64,000 nucleotides of DNA from Streptomyces lincolnensis (GTDB lineage Bacteria; Actinomycetota; Actinomycetes; Streptomycetales; Streptomycetaceae). The number at the start of each line of letters is the position of its first letter. The stretch's first letter is position 1. Below, in pieces: positions 35,167 through 41,917 of this stretch. Made by a program: the position numbers and the translations under genes. The notes under the pieces are model-generated. The model had not been told where the DNA came from. It was given only the letters and a program-made list of their open reading frames with translations, and did not search any database. The DNA lies in the NCBI RefSeq assembly GCF_021173675.1, contig NZ_JAIHON010000008.1, forward strand, positions 278,784 through 342,783. The letters are read 5' to 3'.

Positions 35167-36507
35167 ATGACGACGGCGAGCAACACGGTGCGCACACGCA
35201 CCGTGCTTCCGGTGCGGGCGGCACGCTGGGCGATGTGGACGTTCGTCCTCGTCAACGTGGTGATCGTCGAGACGCTGTTCCTCAACGCCGGTTCGGGCAA
35301 GAACGACGTCCTCACGGTCGCCAAGTTCTTCGGAGTGCACGCGGCCCTGCTGTTGCTGTTCCAACTCCTGCTGGTGGCCCGGCTGCCCTGGCTGGACCGC
35401 CGGATCGGGATGGACCGGCTCACGGTGTGGCACCGCTGGCTCGGCTTCACCCTGCTCTGGACGATCCTCACCCACGCCACGCTGGTGGTGCTCGGCTACG
35501 CGACCCTCGACGACACGTCCATGGCGAAGACGTTCGTCGCACTGAGCGGCGTACCGGCCTCCCTGCTGGGCATGTGGGCCGCCGCCACCGTCCTCGTGGT
35601 CGCCGTGACCTCCACCCGGTCCCTGCGCCGACGACTGCGCTACGAGGTCTGGCACGGCCTGCACCTGCTGCTCTACGTCGCCCTGGGCCTGTCGTTCGTC
35701 CACCAGCTGCTGGAGACCACGACGTTCACCTCCTCCGCGTTCGCCACGGCCTACTGGTGGGCCCTCTGGCTGCTCGCCTTCGGCGCCCTGCTGACCGGGC
35801 GGGTCGTCATGCCGCTGTGGCGCAACGCCTACCACCGGTTCACCGTCGCCGCCGTGGTACCGGAGTCGGACACCGTGGTCTCCGTGTACGTCACCGGCCG
35901 CCACCTCGACAAACTCCCGGCCCGCGCCGGCCAGTTCTGCATCTGGCGGTTCCCCGGACACAACCACTGGTGGTCGGCCAACCCCTTCTCCCTGTCCGCG
36001 GCGCCGGGCACCCAGGGACTCCGCCTCACGGCGAAGGCGGTCGGCAGCACCAGCGCCGGCCTCCGGAACATCCCGACCGGCACCCGAGCCTTCGTCGAGG
36101 GCCCGTACGGCGCCTTCACCTCACTCCACCGAACCCGGCCCGGCACCCTCCTGATCGCGGGCGGCGTGGGCATCACACCCGTACGCGCCATGCTGGAGGA
36201 GCAGCCGACCGGCGACGTCGTCGTGCTGTACCGCGTACGCAGCGAGGCCGACGCCGTTCTGCTGAACGAAGTACGTCACCTCCTGGCCCTCCACGGCGGC
36301 CGACTCCACCTCCTCACCGGCCGAACCCGCGACAACGCCACCCCGCCCTTCGCCCCGGACAACCTGCACCGCCTGGTCCCCGACATCACCGAACGCGACG
36401 TATACGTCTGCGGCCCACCCGCCATGACCAGCACCGTGCTCACCACCCTCCGAGACCTGCACGTCCCCACCCAACAGATCCACGCCGAAAAGTTCAGCCT
36501 GACCTGA
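35167..36507 (+). CDS. Ferric reductase-like transmembrane flavocytochrome
   Basis: 446 residues. The N-terminal ~210 residues hold about six membrane helices with His pairs (HRWLGFTLLWTILTHATL and YEVWHGLHLLLYVALGLSFVHQ) that would bind two b-type haems, as in FRE/NOX flavocytochromes. The C-terminal half has an FAD domain (GQFCIWRF..., NPFSLSAAP) and an NAD(P) domain (IAGGVGITPVRAML, VYVCGPPAM). It would move electrons from cytosolic NAD(P)H across the membrane to ferric chelates or oxygen. No plant-type 2Fe-2S domain follows. ATG 35167 is chosen because upstream frame residues are Gly/Arg-rich and not membrane-like; 35116 is possible. Confidence 0.88.
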   Translation: MTTASNTVRTRTVLPVRAARWAMWTFVLVNVVIVETLFLNAGSGKNDVLTVAKFFGVHAALLLLFQLLLVARLPWLDRRIGMDRLTVWHRWLGFTLLWTILTHATLVVLGYATLDDTSMAKTFVALSGVPASLLGMWAAATVLVVAVTSTRSLRRRLRYEVWHGLHLLLYVALGLSFVHQLLETTTFTSSAFATAYWWALWLLAFGALLTGRVVMPLWRNAYHRFTVAAVVPESDTVVSVYVTGRHLDKLPARAGQFCIWRFPGHNHWWSANPFSLSAAPGTQGLRLTAKAVGSTSAGLRNIPTGTRAFVEGPYGAFTSLHRTRPGTLLIAGGVGITPVRAMLEEQPTGDVVVLYRVRSEADAVLLNEVRHLLALHGGRLHLLTGRTRDNATPPFAPDNLHRLVPDITERDVYVCGPPAMTSTVLTTLRDLHVPTQQIHAEKFSLT

Positions 36508-36526
36508 CGGGGGAGGGCCTCGCCTC

Positions 36527-36574
36527 GCACTGTGTCCCCGGCAGGATTCGAACCTGCGACACCCGCTTCAGGAG
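36527..36574. repeat. Distal attachment-site copy (3' half of tRNA-Arg)
   Basis: 48 bp that match 41556-41603 at 46 positions. The copy spans the tRNA from the anticodon loop to its 3' end plus six flanking bases. It is not a tRNA gene because the 5' half is missing. As a direct repeat 5,029 bp from the intact gene, it marks the far end of an integrated element. Confidence 0.85.
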
Positions 36575-36595
36575 TGGGATCGAATCCTTGCCGGG
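36537..36595. repeat. Imperfect inverted repeat at the att copy
   Basis: CCCGGCAGGATTCGA at 36537-36551 is mirrored by TCGAATCCTTGCCGGG at 36580-36595, one base longer. So the T-arm sequence of the tRNA occurs again in opposite orientation next to the att copy. Confidence 0.6.
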
Positions 36596-36650
36596 CGGTG
36601 CCTGGTGCTGCCGCGCGGTGCTGTTTCCCCTGTGCTGAGCAGCGCGTGGT

Positions 36651-37217
36651 TCAGACCTGGCCGAGGTCGATCTCCACCGGGAAGGGGGCTACTACCTTGA
36701 GGACGCCCGTGAACACGTCTCCCTCCCGGTAAGTCTTCGTCGCCGGGTCGAGAACATAGGTGTACACGAGAGGAACGCCTGTCGCGGCCTGCTCGATCCG
36801 CCAGTAGAAGCCGATGCCCGCCTTGGCGTACTGGTCGACCTTCACGATCCGGTCGGTGGTCTCCGAGCCCGGCGACACCACCTCCGCGACCAGCAGCACG
36901 TGCTCAGGGCGGGTCGGGGTGATGTCGATCGTGTCTGCGCGGTACACGACGACGTCAGGGCGGCGATTGGTGAGCGGAACGTCCTGAAGCCGGACGTCGA
37001 AGTCCGTGTCGGCGTTCCACTCCGGGCCCGCGGCGGCATCCAGGGCGTTCGCCAGAATCCGCGCCAGCCGGTGGTGCCGCTTGGACGCACTCGGACTCAC
37101 GACGACCATCCCGTCCACGATCTCGATCCCGGCGCACTGCTCCTCGGACCAGGAGTCGTACTCCTCCGCCGTGATCTGCTCATGCATCCACGCCGGGGCC
37201 ACCATCTCGGCCGTCAT
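36651..37217 (-). CDS. Uma2 family (DUF820) putative nuclease-fold protein
   Basis: 188 residues. Recognisable Uma2 blocks are ITAEEYDSWSEEQCAGIEIVDGMVVVSPSAS, NRRPDVVVYRAD, VLLVAEVVSPGSETTDRIVKVDQYAKAGIGFYWRIE. The PD...ExV and following Lys form the PD-(D/E)xK-like site of the fold, though nuclease activity is not proven for this family, which is very expanded in Streptomyces and cyanobacteria. ATG 37217 with GGGAGGTG close upstream is preferred to 37235. It is the gene nearest the distal att copy. Confidence 0.85.
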   Translation of the reverse strand: MTAEMVAPAWMHEQITAEEYDSWSEEQCAGIEIVDGMVVVSPSASKRHHRLARILANALDAAAGPEWNADTDFDVRLQDVPLTNRRPDVVVYRADTIDITPTRPEHVLLVAEVVSPGSETTDRIVKVDQYAKAGIGFYWRIEQAATGVPLVYTYVLDPATKTYREGDVFTGVLKVVAPFPVEIDLGQV

Positions 37218-37524
37218 GAAGCACCTCCCGGACACTGTGCTGCGGGCCCGATCCCGCTGGATTCAGCGTACTGTCTGCCGTCCTTCCGGCACGCTGATCT
37301 CGCGCACGCTCCCTCCCGTCGGCCGACATCCGTCCAGCAAGCCCACGACAAGTGGGAGACCGGCGCGGTGGACTCCTCACCAGAGGATCGGAACACGGCC
37401 GGCGGCACCACTGGCCTGACGGTCACACCGGTGAGCGCTGAACCACCCGGCGACGTGGCCGTCGCGAAACCCTCGGCCGCAGAGCAGCATGGTTTTTGGC
37501 GATGCCGATTCTGGAGGAAGCGGG
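37218..37524. other. Intergenic region upstream of Uma2
   Basis: 307 bp without a convincing gene. It must hold the Uma2 promoter (minus strand). No strong hairpin or palindrome is visible. Confidence 0.4.
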
Positions 37525-38250
37525 TCAGGAAGCCGAACCGTCGAGGTTGAGGCGGATCACGGCGAGCGCCTCGGCGATCTCGACGGTCATCTCGTCCTCC
37601 GGGCCGAACACCATGCACATGTCCTGGTGGAGCGGTTCGAGGACCTGCCGCGCCTCGGCGGTCCGGCCCTGGGCGAGCAGCAGCATCCCGATGTTGTGCC
37701 GCAGCTCCACGGCTTCCTCGCTCACGTCGCTGTCGACGGCCCGCACGACGTTCAGCACACCCTGGAGCGCGGCCAGCGCGTCGGTGACCTGGCCGAGCTC
37801 GGCGCGGCACCGGGCCGCCTGGGCGCGGCAGGCGCGGGCCTGCTCGCCGGTGGGCCCGGCGATACGGGCGTAGGCGTCGGCGAGGGCGTCGAACTCGGGC
37901 AGGGCGGCCCGGTAGTCGCCGCCGAGGAGGCGGATCGCCGCCCGCTGGCGCCGCAGCGCCAGGACCTGCCTGCTCTCGGAGCCGAGCGCGAGGGCGGCGG
38001 GTGCGATGACCTCGCCGAGCACCTCGGCGGCCTGCGCGAACCGCTCCTCCTCCAGCAGGGCGTCGGAATGCGCGTACGCCTCCTTGATGTCCTCGCGCAG
38101 CCGGGCGGGGACGGGCACCGGCGGGGCCCCCGGGAGGACGGCCGTCGGCCCCGACCGCCGGGCGCCGGGGCCTGGGCGCGGGCGCGGGGCGCGAACGGGC
38201 GACGGAACACGCCCGTGGGGTCGGGCGCGCCGGTCGGCCCGGCGTCCCTG
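37525..38250 (-). pseudogene. TPR C-terminal remnant, probably of a Ser/Thr protein kinase
   Basis: The frame 37525-38118 encodes about 197 residues of TPR-like helices: EDIKEAYAHSDALLEEERFAQAAEVLGEVIAP through EMTVEIAEALAVIRLNLDGSAS. From memory this matches the C-terminal part of TPR-containing Ser/Thr kinases of Streptomyces, whose kinase domain and transmembrane part are absent here. Kinase-linker-like sequence continues upstream to about 38250 but in a different frame (GVFRRPFAPRA), so a frameshift separates the pieces. GTG 38118 has no good ribosome-binding site. Upstream it is joined to a truncated toxin-like gene. Confidence 0.6.
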
Positions 38251-38365
38251 TTTCAGCGGCGCGGATCAACTCGTCGGCTTTCTTCTCGACCTCGGCGATG
38301 AAGGCCGGCGGAGCTCCGCCGGCCACGTACTTCTCGCCAGGGTCGTACTCCCATCTCCAGGTCAC
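38250..38365 (-). pseudogene. Truncated toxin-like ORF
   Basis: Begins MTWRWEYDPGEKYVAGG, then APPAFIAEVEKKADELIRAAE, an N-terminus typical of small RelE-like partners of DUF6247 proteins in Streptomyces (from memory). After about 37 residues the sequence changes abruptly into Pro/Arg-rich linker sequence that belongs with the downstream kinase remnant. Its ATG overlaps the stop of the DUF6247 gene (ATGA), so the original two-gene operon is still visible. Probably inactive. Confidence 0.6.
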
Positions 38366-38712
38366 TCGGACACCGCCTTGTACGCGGCGCGGATGATGTC
38401 GCCGGAGATCCTTACGTAGCGGCGGCTTTCTTCAAGAGTCTCGGCGGCGTTGGCCATGTACTCGGCGCGGCGCAACTCACGCGCCGCCTCGGGAAACCGC
38501 TCGATTTCGATGTTGGCGGCCCACGCGATCATGAAGAGCTGGAGGGGCTTGATGCTGCTCTGCTCGATGACGGCGGCGACGGCCTTGCGCTGATCGGCGT
38601 CCATTTCCGGCAGCCGCTCCGGCGCGATGGCGGCAAGGGCGGCCCGGAGGGCCTCGGGGGTCCGCGCGGGGCGCGGGATCAGCTCTGTGCCGTGGTCGGG
38701 CTGTGTGCTCAC
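38362..38712 (-). CDS. DUF6247 family protein (antitoxin-like)
   Basis: 116 residues, mostly helical: RTPEALRAALAAIAPERLPEMDADQRKAVAAVIEQ, then IKPLQLFMIAWAANIEIERFPEAARELR. This fits DUF6247, small proteins encoded just before RelE-like toxins. GTG 38712 with GGAGG seven bases upstream is preferred to the in-frame start at 38760. It overlaps the next ORF by 4 bp, and that ORF is truncated, so the pair has lost its toxin half. Confidence 0.7.
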   Translation of the reverse strand: MSTQPDHGTELIPRPARTPEALRAALAAIAPERLPEMDADQRKAVAAVIEQSSIKPLQLFMIAWAANIEIERFPEAARELRRAEYMANAAETLEESRRYVRISGDIIRAAYKAVSE

Positions 38713-38763
38713 GATGTCCTCCAAGGGATGCCCCGGCCAGAGTTTCCAGCCGGGGCACACGCA

Positions 38764-38971
38764 TCAGCTGTCGTCGTCCAGCCCCTCCTCGCGGCGGATC
38801 ATCCGCCAGGTCGCCGTACTTCCTGGCGTAGTCGTTGAGGTCGGCGCGGAAGCCCTCCGCCGTCTCCTAGTCGTCCTCGTCCTCGCTTTCGAGCAGAGCG
38901 GTGGAGCGGGCGATGGCGGGGGAGACCAGAAGCTGCCACCGGCCCTGCGGCCGACTTGCGTACGCCGTCAC
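38764..38971 (-). pseudogene. Broken small gene related to 39995-40270
   Basis: GTG 38971 overlaps the stop of the upstream gene (GTGA). The frame reads VTAYASRPQGRWQLLVSP, then an acidic LLESEDEDD, then an in-frame TAG at 38867-38869. Past the stop the same frame continues ETAEGFRADLNDYARKYG, and after a frameshift ends WRMIRREEGLDDDS. The ending is nearly the same as WRMIRREEGLDDGV of the ORF at 39995-40270. So one gene has been broken by a stop and a frameshift. Unknown function. Confidence 0.6.
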
Positions 38972-39231
38972 TCCTCGCCAGCCGCCATGATGCCGACGCA
39001 TTCTTCGAGCGCGGCGTGCAACGGCGTTACGAAGGCGGCGAGTTCGGCGTCCGACGCCTTCCCCACCTCCAGCACTGCGCCGACGACCGTCACCAGGACT
39101 GCGGCGGCCTTCAGGGCGTGCGCGTCGGCCAGCTCTTCAAGGCGGCCGCCGGGGCGCGTGACCGCCAGAGCCTCCTTGCCGGTGGCCGGGTCGAGGCCGA
39201 GGTTGCGCAGACGCGGCGTACTCGTGCTCAT
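38968..39231 (-). CDS. Small hypothetical protein
   Basis: 87 residues: MSTSTPRLRNLGLDPATGKE, then two predicted helices (RLEELADAHALKAAAVLVTVVGAVLEVG and ELAAFVTPLHAALEECVGIM). Not recognised. ATG 39231 has GGGAGG seven bases upstream, and its ATGA overlaps the stop of the preceding gene. It belongs to a minus-strand chain of overlapping genes (39545 to 38764) typical of conjugative-element accessory operons. Confidence 0.65.
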   Translation of the reverse strand: MSTSTPRLRNLGLDPATGKEALAVTRPGGRLEELADAHALKAAAVLVTVVGAVLEVGKASDAELAAFVTPLHAALEECVGIMAAGEE

Positions 39232-39545
39232 ACGGCGACCTCCCACGGAACCGGAACGTAGTCCTGCCCCAGCGTCGCCAGGACCGCAGCCCGGCGCCGC
39301 TCGCGCTGAAGACGCCGCCGGTCCCGTTCGTCCCGCTCACGCTCCCACTCGACGACGTACGGCCGGACCAGGGGCAGGCCGTCGGCGGTGATGAGATCCG
39401 CCTGGTGCGGACGCGTGATCACGGGCGGGGGTTCCGGAGCGGGCGGACAGGGGGTGAGGGGCAGTGGTGGTGGGGGTGCCGCGGGGCGGTGGGTACCGCG
39501 GGCGGGCAGGAGGAGGGTCAGAATCGCGGCCAGTAGGCTGCGCAT
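39228..39545 (-). CDS. Small hypothetical protein of integrative-element type
   Basis: 105 residues. A hydrophobic start MRSLLAAILTLLLPARG is followed by a Pro-rich stretch, then ADLITADGLPLVRPYVVEWERERDERDRRRLQRERRRAAVLATLGQD, with a highly charged helix. From memory, proteins with the LVRPY..E motif and Arg-rich helix accompany GntR-type regulators in Streptomyces integrative elements. First gene of the overlapping minus-strand chain; divergent from the GntR gene with a strong hairpin between. Confidence 0.65.
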   Translation of the reverse strand: MRSLLAAILTLLLPARGTHRPAAPPPPLPLTPCPPAPEPPPVITRPHQADLITADGLPLVRPYVVEWERERDERDRRRLQRERRRAAVLATLGQDYVPVPWEVAV

Positions 39546-39571
39546 AGGTCGACTCCCAATCAGTCGGCTGA

Positions 39572-39608
39572 GGCCCCGGTAGGGAAGTAGCCGCTTCCCG
39601 TCGGGGCC
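39572..39608. promoter_or_regulatory. Interrupted stem-loop in GntR-divergent region
   Basis: GGCCCC (39572-39577) and GGGAAG (39582-39587) pair with CTTCCC (39594-39599) and GGGGCC (39603-39608) around loop TAGCCG. It lies in the 5' leader of the minus-strand operon, 27 bp upstream of its first ATG. It could be an attenuator, a leader hairpin or a terminator. Confidence 0.65.
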
Positions 39609-39637
39609 GCTTTGCGTTGCGAAACCAAGATAGCGTG

Positions 39638-39654
39638 GATAACCGTAGATAACC
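39638..39654. promoter_or_regulatory. Paired GATAACC boxes, probable GntR operator
   Basis: GATAACC occurs at 39638-39644 and 39648-39654, ten bases apart (one helical turn), 40 bp before ATG 39694. Same-face spacing suggests cooperative binding by the adjacent GntR protein. Confidence 0.5.
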
Positions 39655-39693
39655 ACGGATGCGTGGAATGCTGTGGTCACCCACGCTGATGTC

Positions 39694-39957
39694 ATGGAGC
39701 TTGACCGCACACGCCCGCTGTGGCGGCAGATCGCAGCGGAGATCATCCGGCGTATCGAGAAGGGCACGTATCCGCCGGGAAGCCGCGTGCCGTCCACTCT
39801 GGAGATCGCCCAGGAGTTCGGCGTGGTTAATGCGACGGCGGCGAAGGCGATGCGGCACGTACGGGAGCAGGGGTGGACGCGGGGCGAGGTCGGGCTGGGG
39901 ACTTTCGTCGCCGACCCCCTGCCGCCCTCCCCCGAAACCCCCGACCCCTCCGCATAG
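39694..39957 (+). CDS. GntR-family regulator (KorSA-like)
   Basis: 87 residues from ATG 39694 (94 from GTG 39673). Only the winged helix-turn-helix is present: PLWRQIAAEIIRRIEKGTYPPGSRVPSTLEIAQEFGVVNATAAKAMRHVREQGWTRGEVGLGTFVAD. Short GntR proteins of this kind act as KorSA-type repressors in actinomycete integrative conjugative elements, silencing transfer and excision genes. No Shine-Dalgarno sequence is visible; a leaderless transcript is possible. It is the clearest mark of an element origin for this segment. Confidence 0.85.
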   Translation: MELDRTRPLWRQIAAEIIRRIEKGTYPPGSRVPSTLEIAQEFGVVNATAAKAMRHVREQGWTRGEVGLGTFVADPLPPSPETPDPSA

Positions 39958-39994
39958 CCGAAGCCGCGCTCCCCCTCAAGCCAGGGCGTACGCA

Positions 39995-40270
39995 TCAGAC
40001 CCCGTCGTCCAGGCCCTCCTCGCGGCGGATCATCCGCCAGGCCGCCTTGCGGGCGCTGCGGTCCAGGCTGGACTTGAAGCCCTTGTCGGGGCCGAAGTAC
40101 TGGCGACCCATGCCCGCGATGGTGTCGATGTGGTCGGCCATCTTGTCCGCGAAGACGTTGTCGAAGACGAGGCCGAAGTTCTCCTCGTCGTTGACGACTG
40201 CCTGTTCGCTCACGCGCGCGTGTGCCGCCCTGCCAGGCAAGGCGCTGCCTCGTCCCTGCCGGATGACCAT
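39995..40270 (-). CDS. Hypothetical protein, C-terminus shared with 38764-38971
   Basis: 91 residues from ATG 40270, or 72 from GTG 40213 (VSEQAVVNDEENFGLVFD). The core reads ENFGLVFDNVFADKMADHIDTIAGMG, then RQYFGPDKGF, then SARKAAWRMIRREEGLDDGV. There is a weak resemblance to the C-terminal segment of type I restriction R subunits, but this is not firm. Neither start has a strong ribosome-binding site. It overlaps no other gene and ends 37 bp from the stop of the convergent GntR gene. Confidence 0.45.
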   Translation of the reverse strand: MVIRQGRGSALPGRAAHARVSEQAVVNDEENFGLVFDNVFADKMADHIDTIAGMGRQYFGPDKGFKSSLDRSARKAAWRMIRREEGLDDGV

Positions 40271-40610
40271 GGACGCGTCATGCTGCTGCGATGGGATTCG
40301 ACGGAGCGGTCCAATGGGACGGTGACGCCTTCTGGCTTCAGATCGATCCGTATCTGATCGCCTCCGTCAACAACGCGGAGCCGCCTGCGGGGTTAACGGC
40401 GGCGCGACCGACTGTCCACTATGCTCGGCGAGGCCGGTGACGGCTGGTTCCGGGCCGGTGTCCTCCTGTCCCCGCGGCTTGTGGAGAGCGCGTGGCTTCT
40501 TAGTCCCGGCGGTCGGCTTGACCACAGGTAGCGGAGGATCCCATCGGCGTACGGCCGGTGGTCAGTCGGGAGCCGGCGAGTCGTCGGAGTGAGGTGCGGG
40601 CGGCGAGTCG
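40271..40610. other. Degenerate region inside the element
   Basis: 340 bp without a supported gene. A 49-residue + strand frame (40291-40440, MGFDGAVQWDGDAFWLQID...) has gene-like codon use for its first 25 residues but no ribosome-binding site; it may be a fragment of a lost gene. Confidence 0.35.
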
Positions 40611-41057
40611 TCAGACCTTCTCGACTCGCACGGAGTGTCCCGCGAGGAGTTGAGTCATGTCGTCGGTGTCGGACGTGAAGACGGTTGCCTCAGCTCCTTG
40701 CACGGCTTCCCGCCCTGCCGCAGCCGCCAGGATGGCGTCGATGGCGTACTTGTGACCATGTAGACCGGCCGCCTTCAGCATGTCGCGCGCCATGGCGATC
40801 ACCTGGTCGTCCGTGTGTACGACGCGGATCCGGGACAGCGTCCAGTTCCACAGCGCCTGCTTCGACGTTTCGCGAGGGTCCCATGCTTCCAAGGTCGTGA
40901 GCGCCGACGTGATGATCGGGATGCCGAGCCGCGGAGCCGTTTTGATCAGCGCGGCCATCTCCCGATCGCCGTGAACCGCCTTGGAGAGGGCCTCGGAGTC
41001 GAACACGAAGACGCGCTGTCGCGGCCGGTGCATTTTCGCTCGGGGGATGCGGTTCAC
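40611..41057 (-). CDS. PIN-domain toxin (VapC-like)
   Basis: 148 residues. PIN-fold acidic residues are visible: D in VFVFDSEALSKAV (near 20), E in TTLEAWD (near 58), D in KYAIDAILAAAAG (near 107) and D in VFTSDTDDM (near 130). The fold cuts RNA with Mg ions; VapC-type toxins attack tRNA or rRNA. Its ATG overlaps the stop of the upstream antitoxin gene by 4 bp. It would stabilise the element by post-segregational killing or act as a stress module. Confidence 0.85.
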   Translation of the reverse strand: MNRIPRAKMHRPRQRVFVFDSEALSKAVHGDREMAALIKTAPRLGIPIITSALTTLEAWDPRETSKQALWNWTLSRIRVVHTDDQVIAMARDMLKAAGLHGHKYAIDAILAAAAGREAVQGAEATVFTSDTDDMTQLLAGHSVRVEKV

Positions 41058-41320
41058 GCTGTCTCGTCTGAATGCGAGTGCTGCTCGTCGTGCCAGCCGT
41101 CAATCTCGGCGATACGGTCCAGCGCCGCTTGCTGCTCCTCGTCCGTCACGGCGCCGTGCTCTTCTTCGAGGCGTTCAGCCAGCTCGCGCAGTCGGTCCAT
41201 GGCGTCCTGATGAGCGGCGGCGGCCGCAATGTAACTGGACACCCCGCGCGCATCGACACGTTCTTTGATCGATTCCACCAGCTCTTCCGGCACGGTGATA
41301 GTGATCTTCCGAGTTGCCAT
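41054..41320 (-). CDS. Ribbon-helix-helix antitoxin
   Basis: 88 residues. The N-terminus MATRKITITVPEELVESIKERVDARGVSSYIAAAA is a ribbon-helix-helix (CopG/MetJ type) DNA-binding unit; an acidic helical tail (LAERLEEEHGAVTDEEQQAALDRIAEID) would wrap the toxin. It forms a bicistron with the PIN toxin. The palindrome at 41318-41332 covers its start codon, so it likely represses its own transcription. No Shine-Dalgarno sequence is seen, and the message may be leaderless. Confidence 0.85.
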   Translation of the reverse strand: MATRKITITVPEELVESIKERVDARGVSSYIAAAAAHQDAMDRLRELAERLEEEHGAVTDEEQQAALDRIAEIDGWHDEQHSHSDETA

Positions 41321-41332
41321 ACTTCAAGTATG
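41318..41332. promoter_or_regulatory. Palindrome over the antitoxin start codon
   Basis: CATACTT C AAGTATG, perfect 7-bp arms around one base. The left CAT is the complement of the antitoxin ATG. Its position fits an auto-operator bound by the ribbon-helix-helix protein. Confidence 0.65.
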
Positions 41333-41512
41333 CCATGTCCTGTGTGTTGCGGGTGGGTGCCTCGGCTGCCGCCTCCTCGGCAGCCGCTTCATGCTTTGTC
41401 CGGGAAGGTCGGAGCCAGGGCGTGCGGGGCGTAGGGACTTTGCGGCGCGCGTGGGTCTTGGCGCTCCGCCCGCTCACGCAAACGGCCCCGGACGAGGAGT
41501 CCGAGGCCGAGT

Positions 41513-41532
41513 AAAACCCCTCCCTGAGGGAG
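41513..41532 (-). terminator. Terminator of tRNA-Arg (intrinsic)
   Basis: On the minus strand CTCCC TCA GGGAG is followed by GGGG and TTTT (AAAA at 41513-41516 on +). It begins about 30 bp past the tRNA 3' end, so it lies on the element side of the att site. Confidence 0.7.
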
Positions 41533-41555
41533 AAACCTCAGGTCAGAGCGGTAAC

Positions 41556-41603
41556 GCACTGTGCCCCCGGCAGGATTCGAACCTGCGACACCCGCTTTAG
41601 GAG
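41556..41603. repeat. Proximal attachment site within tRNA-Arg
   Basis: Direct-repeat partner of 36527-36574, differing at two positions (41564 and one base in the CTTNAGG anticodon-loop part). It runs from the anticodon loop through the tRNA 3' end to six bases beyond, the usual position for tyrosine-integrase crossover sites. Confidence 0.85.
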
Positions 41604-41634
41604 AGCGGTGCTCTATCCCCTGAGCTACGAAGGC
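41562..41634 (-). tRNA. tRNA-Arg (anticodon CCT)
   Basis: 73 nt on the minus strand. The acceptor stem GCCTTCG pairs with CGGGGGC (two G-T pairs). D arm GCTC/GAGC, anticodon stem CCGCT/AGCGG with loop CTCCTAA giving anticodon CCT, and T arm GCAGG-TTCGAAT-CCTGC are all intact. The 3' CCA is not encoded. The gene is the integration target of the element to its 3' side. Confidence 0.96.
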
Positions 41635-41917
41635 GGGGGCTTGTGGGAAGCCTTGTTGAAAATCCAGGGTGTGGATCTTCGACGAGGAGCGCAAGCCCGC
41701 TGGTCAGATGTGGTGCGACGCTCTCCGCCGGGTCATTTGAGCAGACAACGTCACGTACCAACGACTGACCAGGGTAGCTTAGCGGATGCGCGCCAGTGAG
41801 GGTCCTCTGTCTGGGGGCAGGAGGTCGGGGCGGCGAGCTGGAGTGCCTCTGACCTGTGGTGGGCCTCTCGCGCGGCAGGCTCCCTCCGGGGGCGCCGGGC
41901 GGCGAGGATGGCGGGTC
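41635..41917. other. Intergenic region between tRNA and ArsR-type gene
   Basis: 283 bp holding the tRNA promoter (minus strand) and the start region of the next gene. Nothing else is recognised. Confidence 0.4.

Noticed and set aside
36527..36574. Second tRNA-Arg gene
   Set aside because: Only the 3' half is present; no D arm, 5' acceptor or full anticodon stem.
40291..40440. 49-residue ORF in the element
   Set aside because: No ribosome-binding site and no family; kept only as a note in the gap entry.
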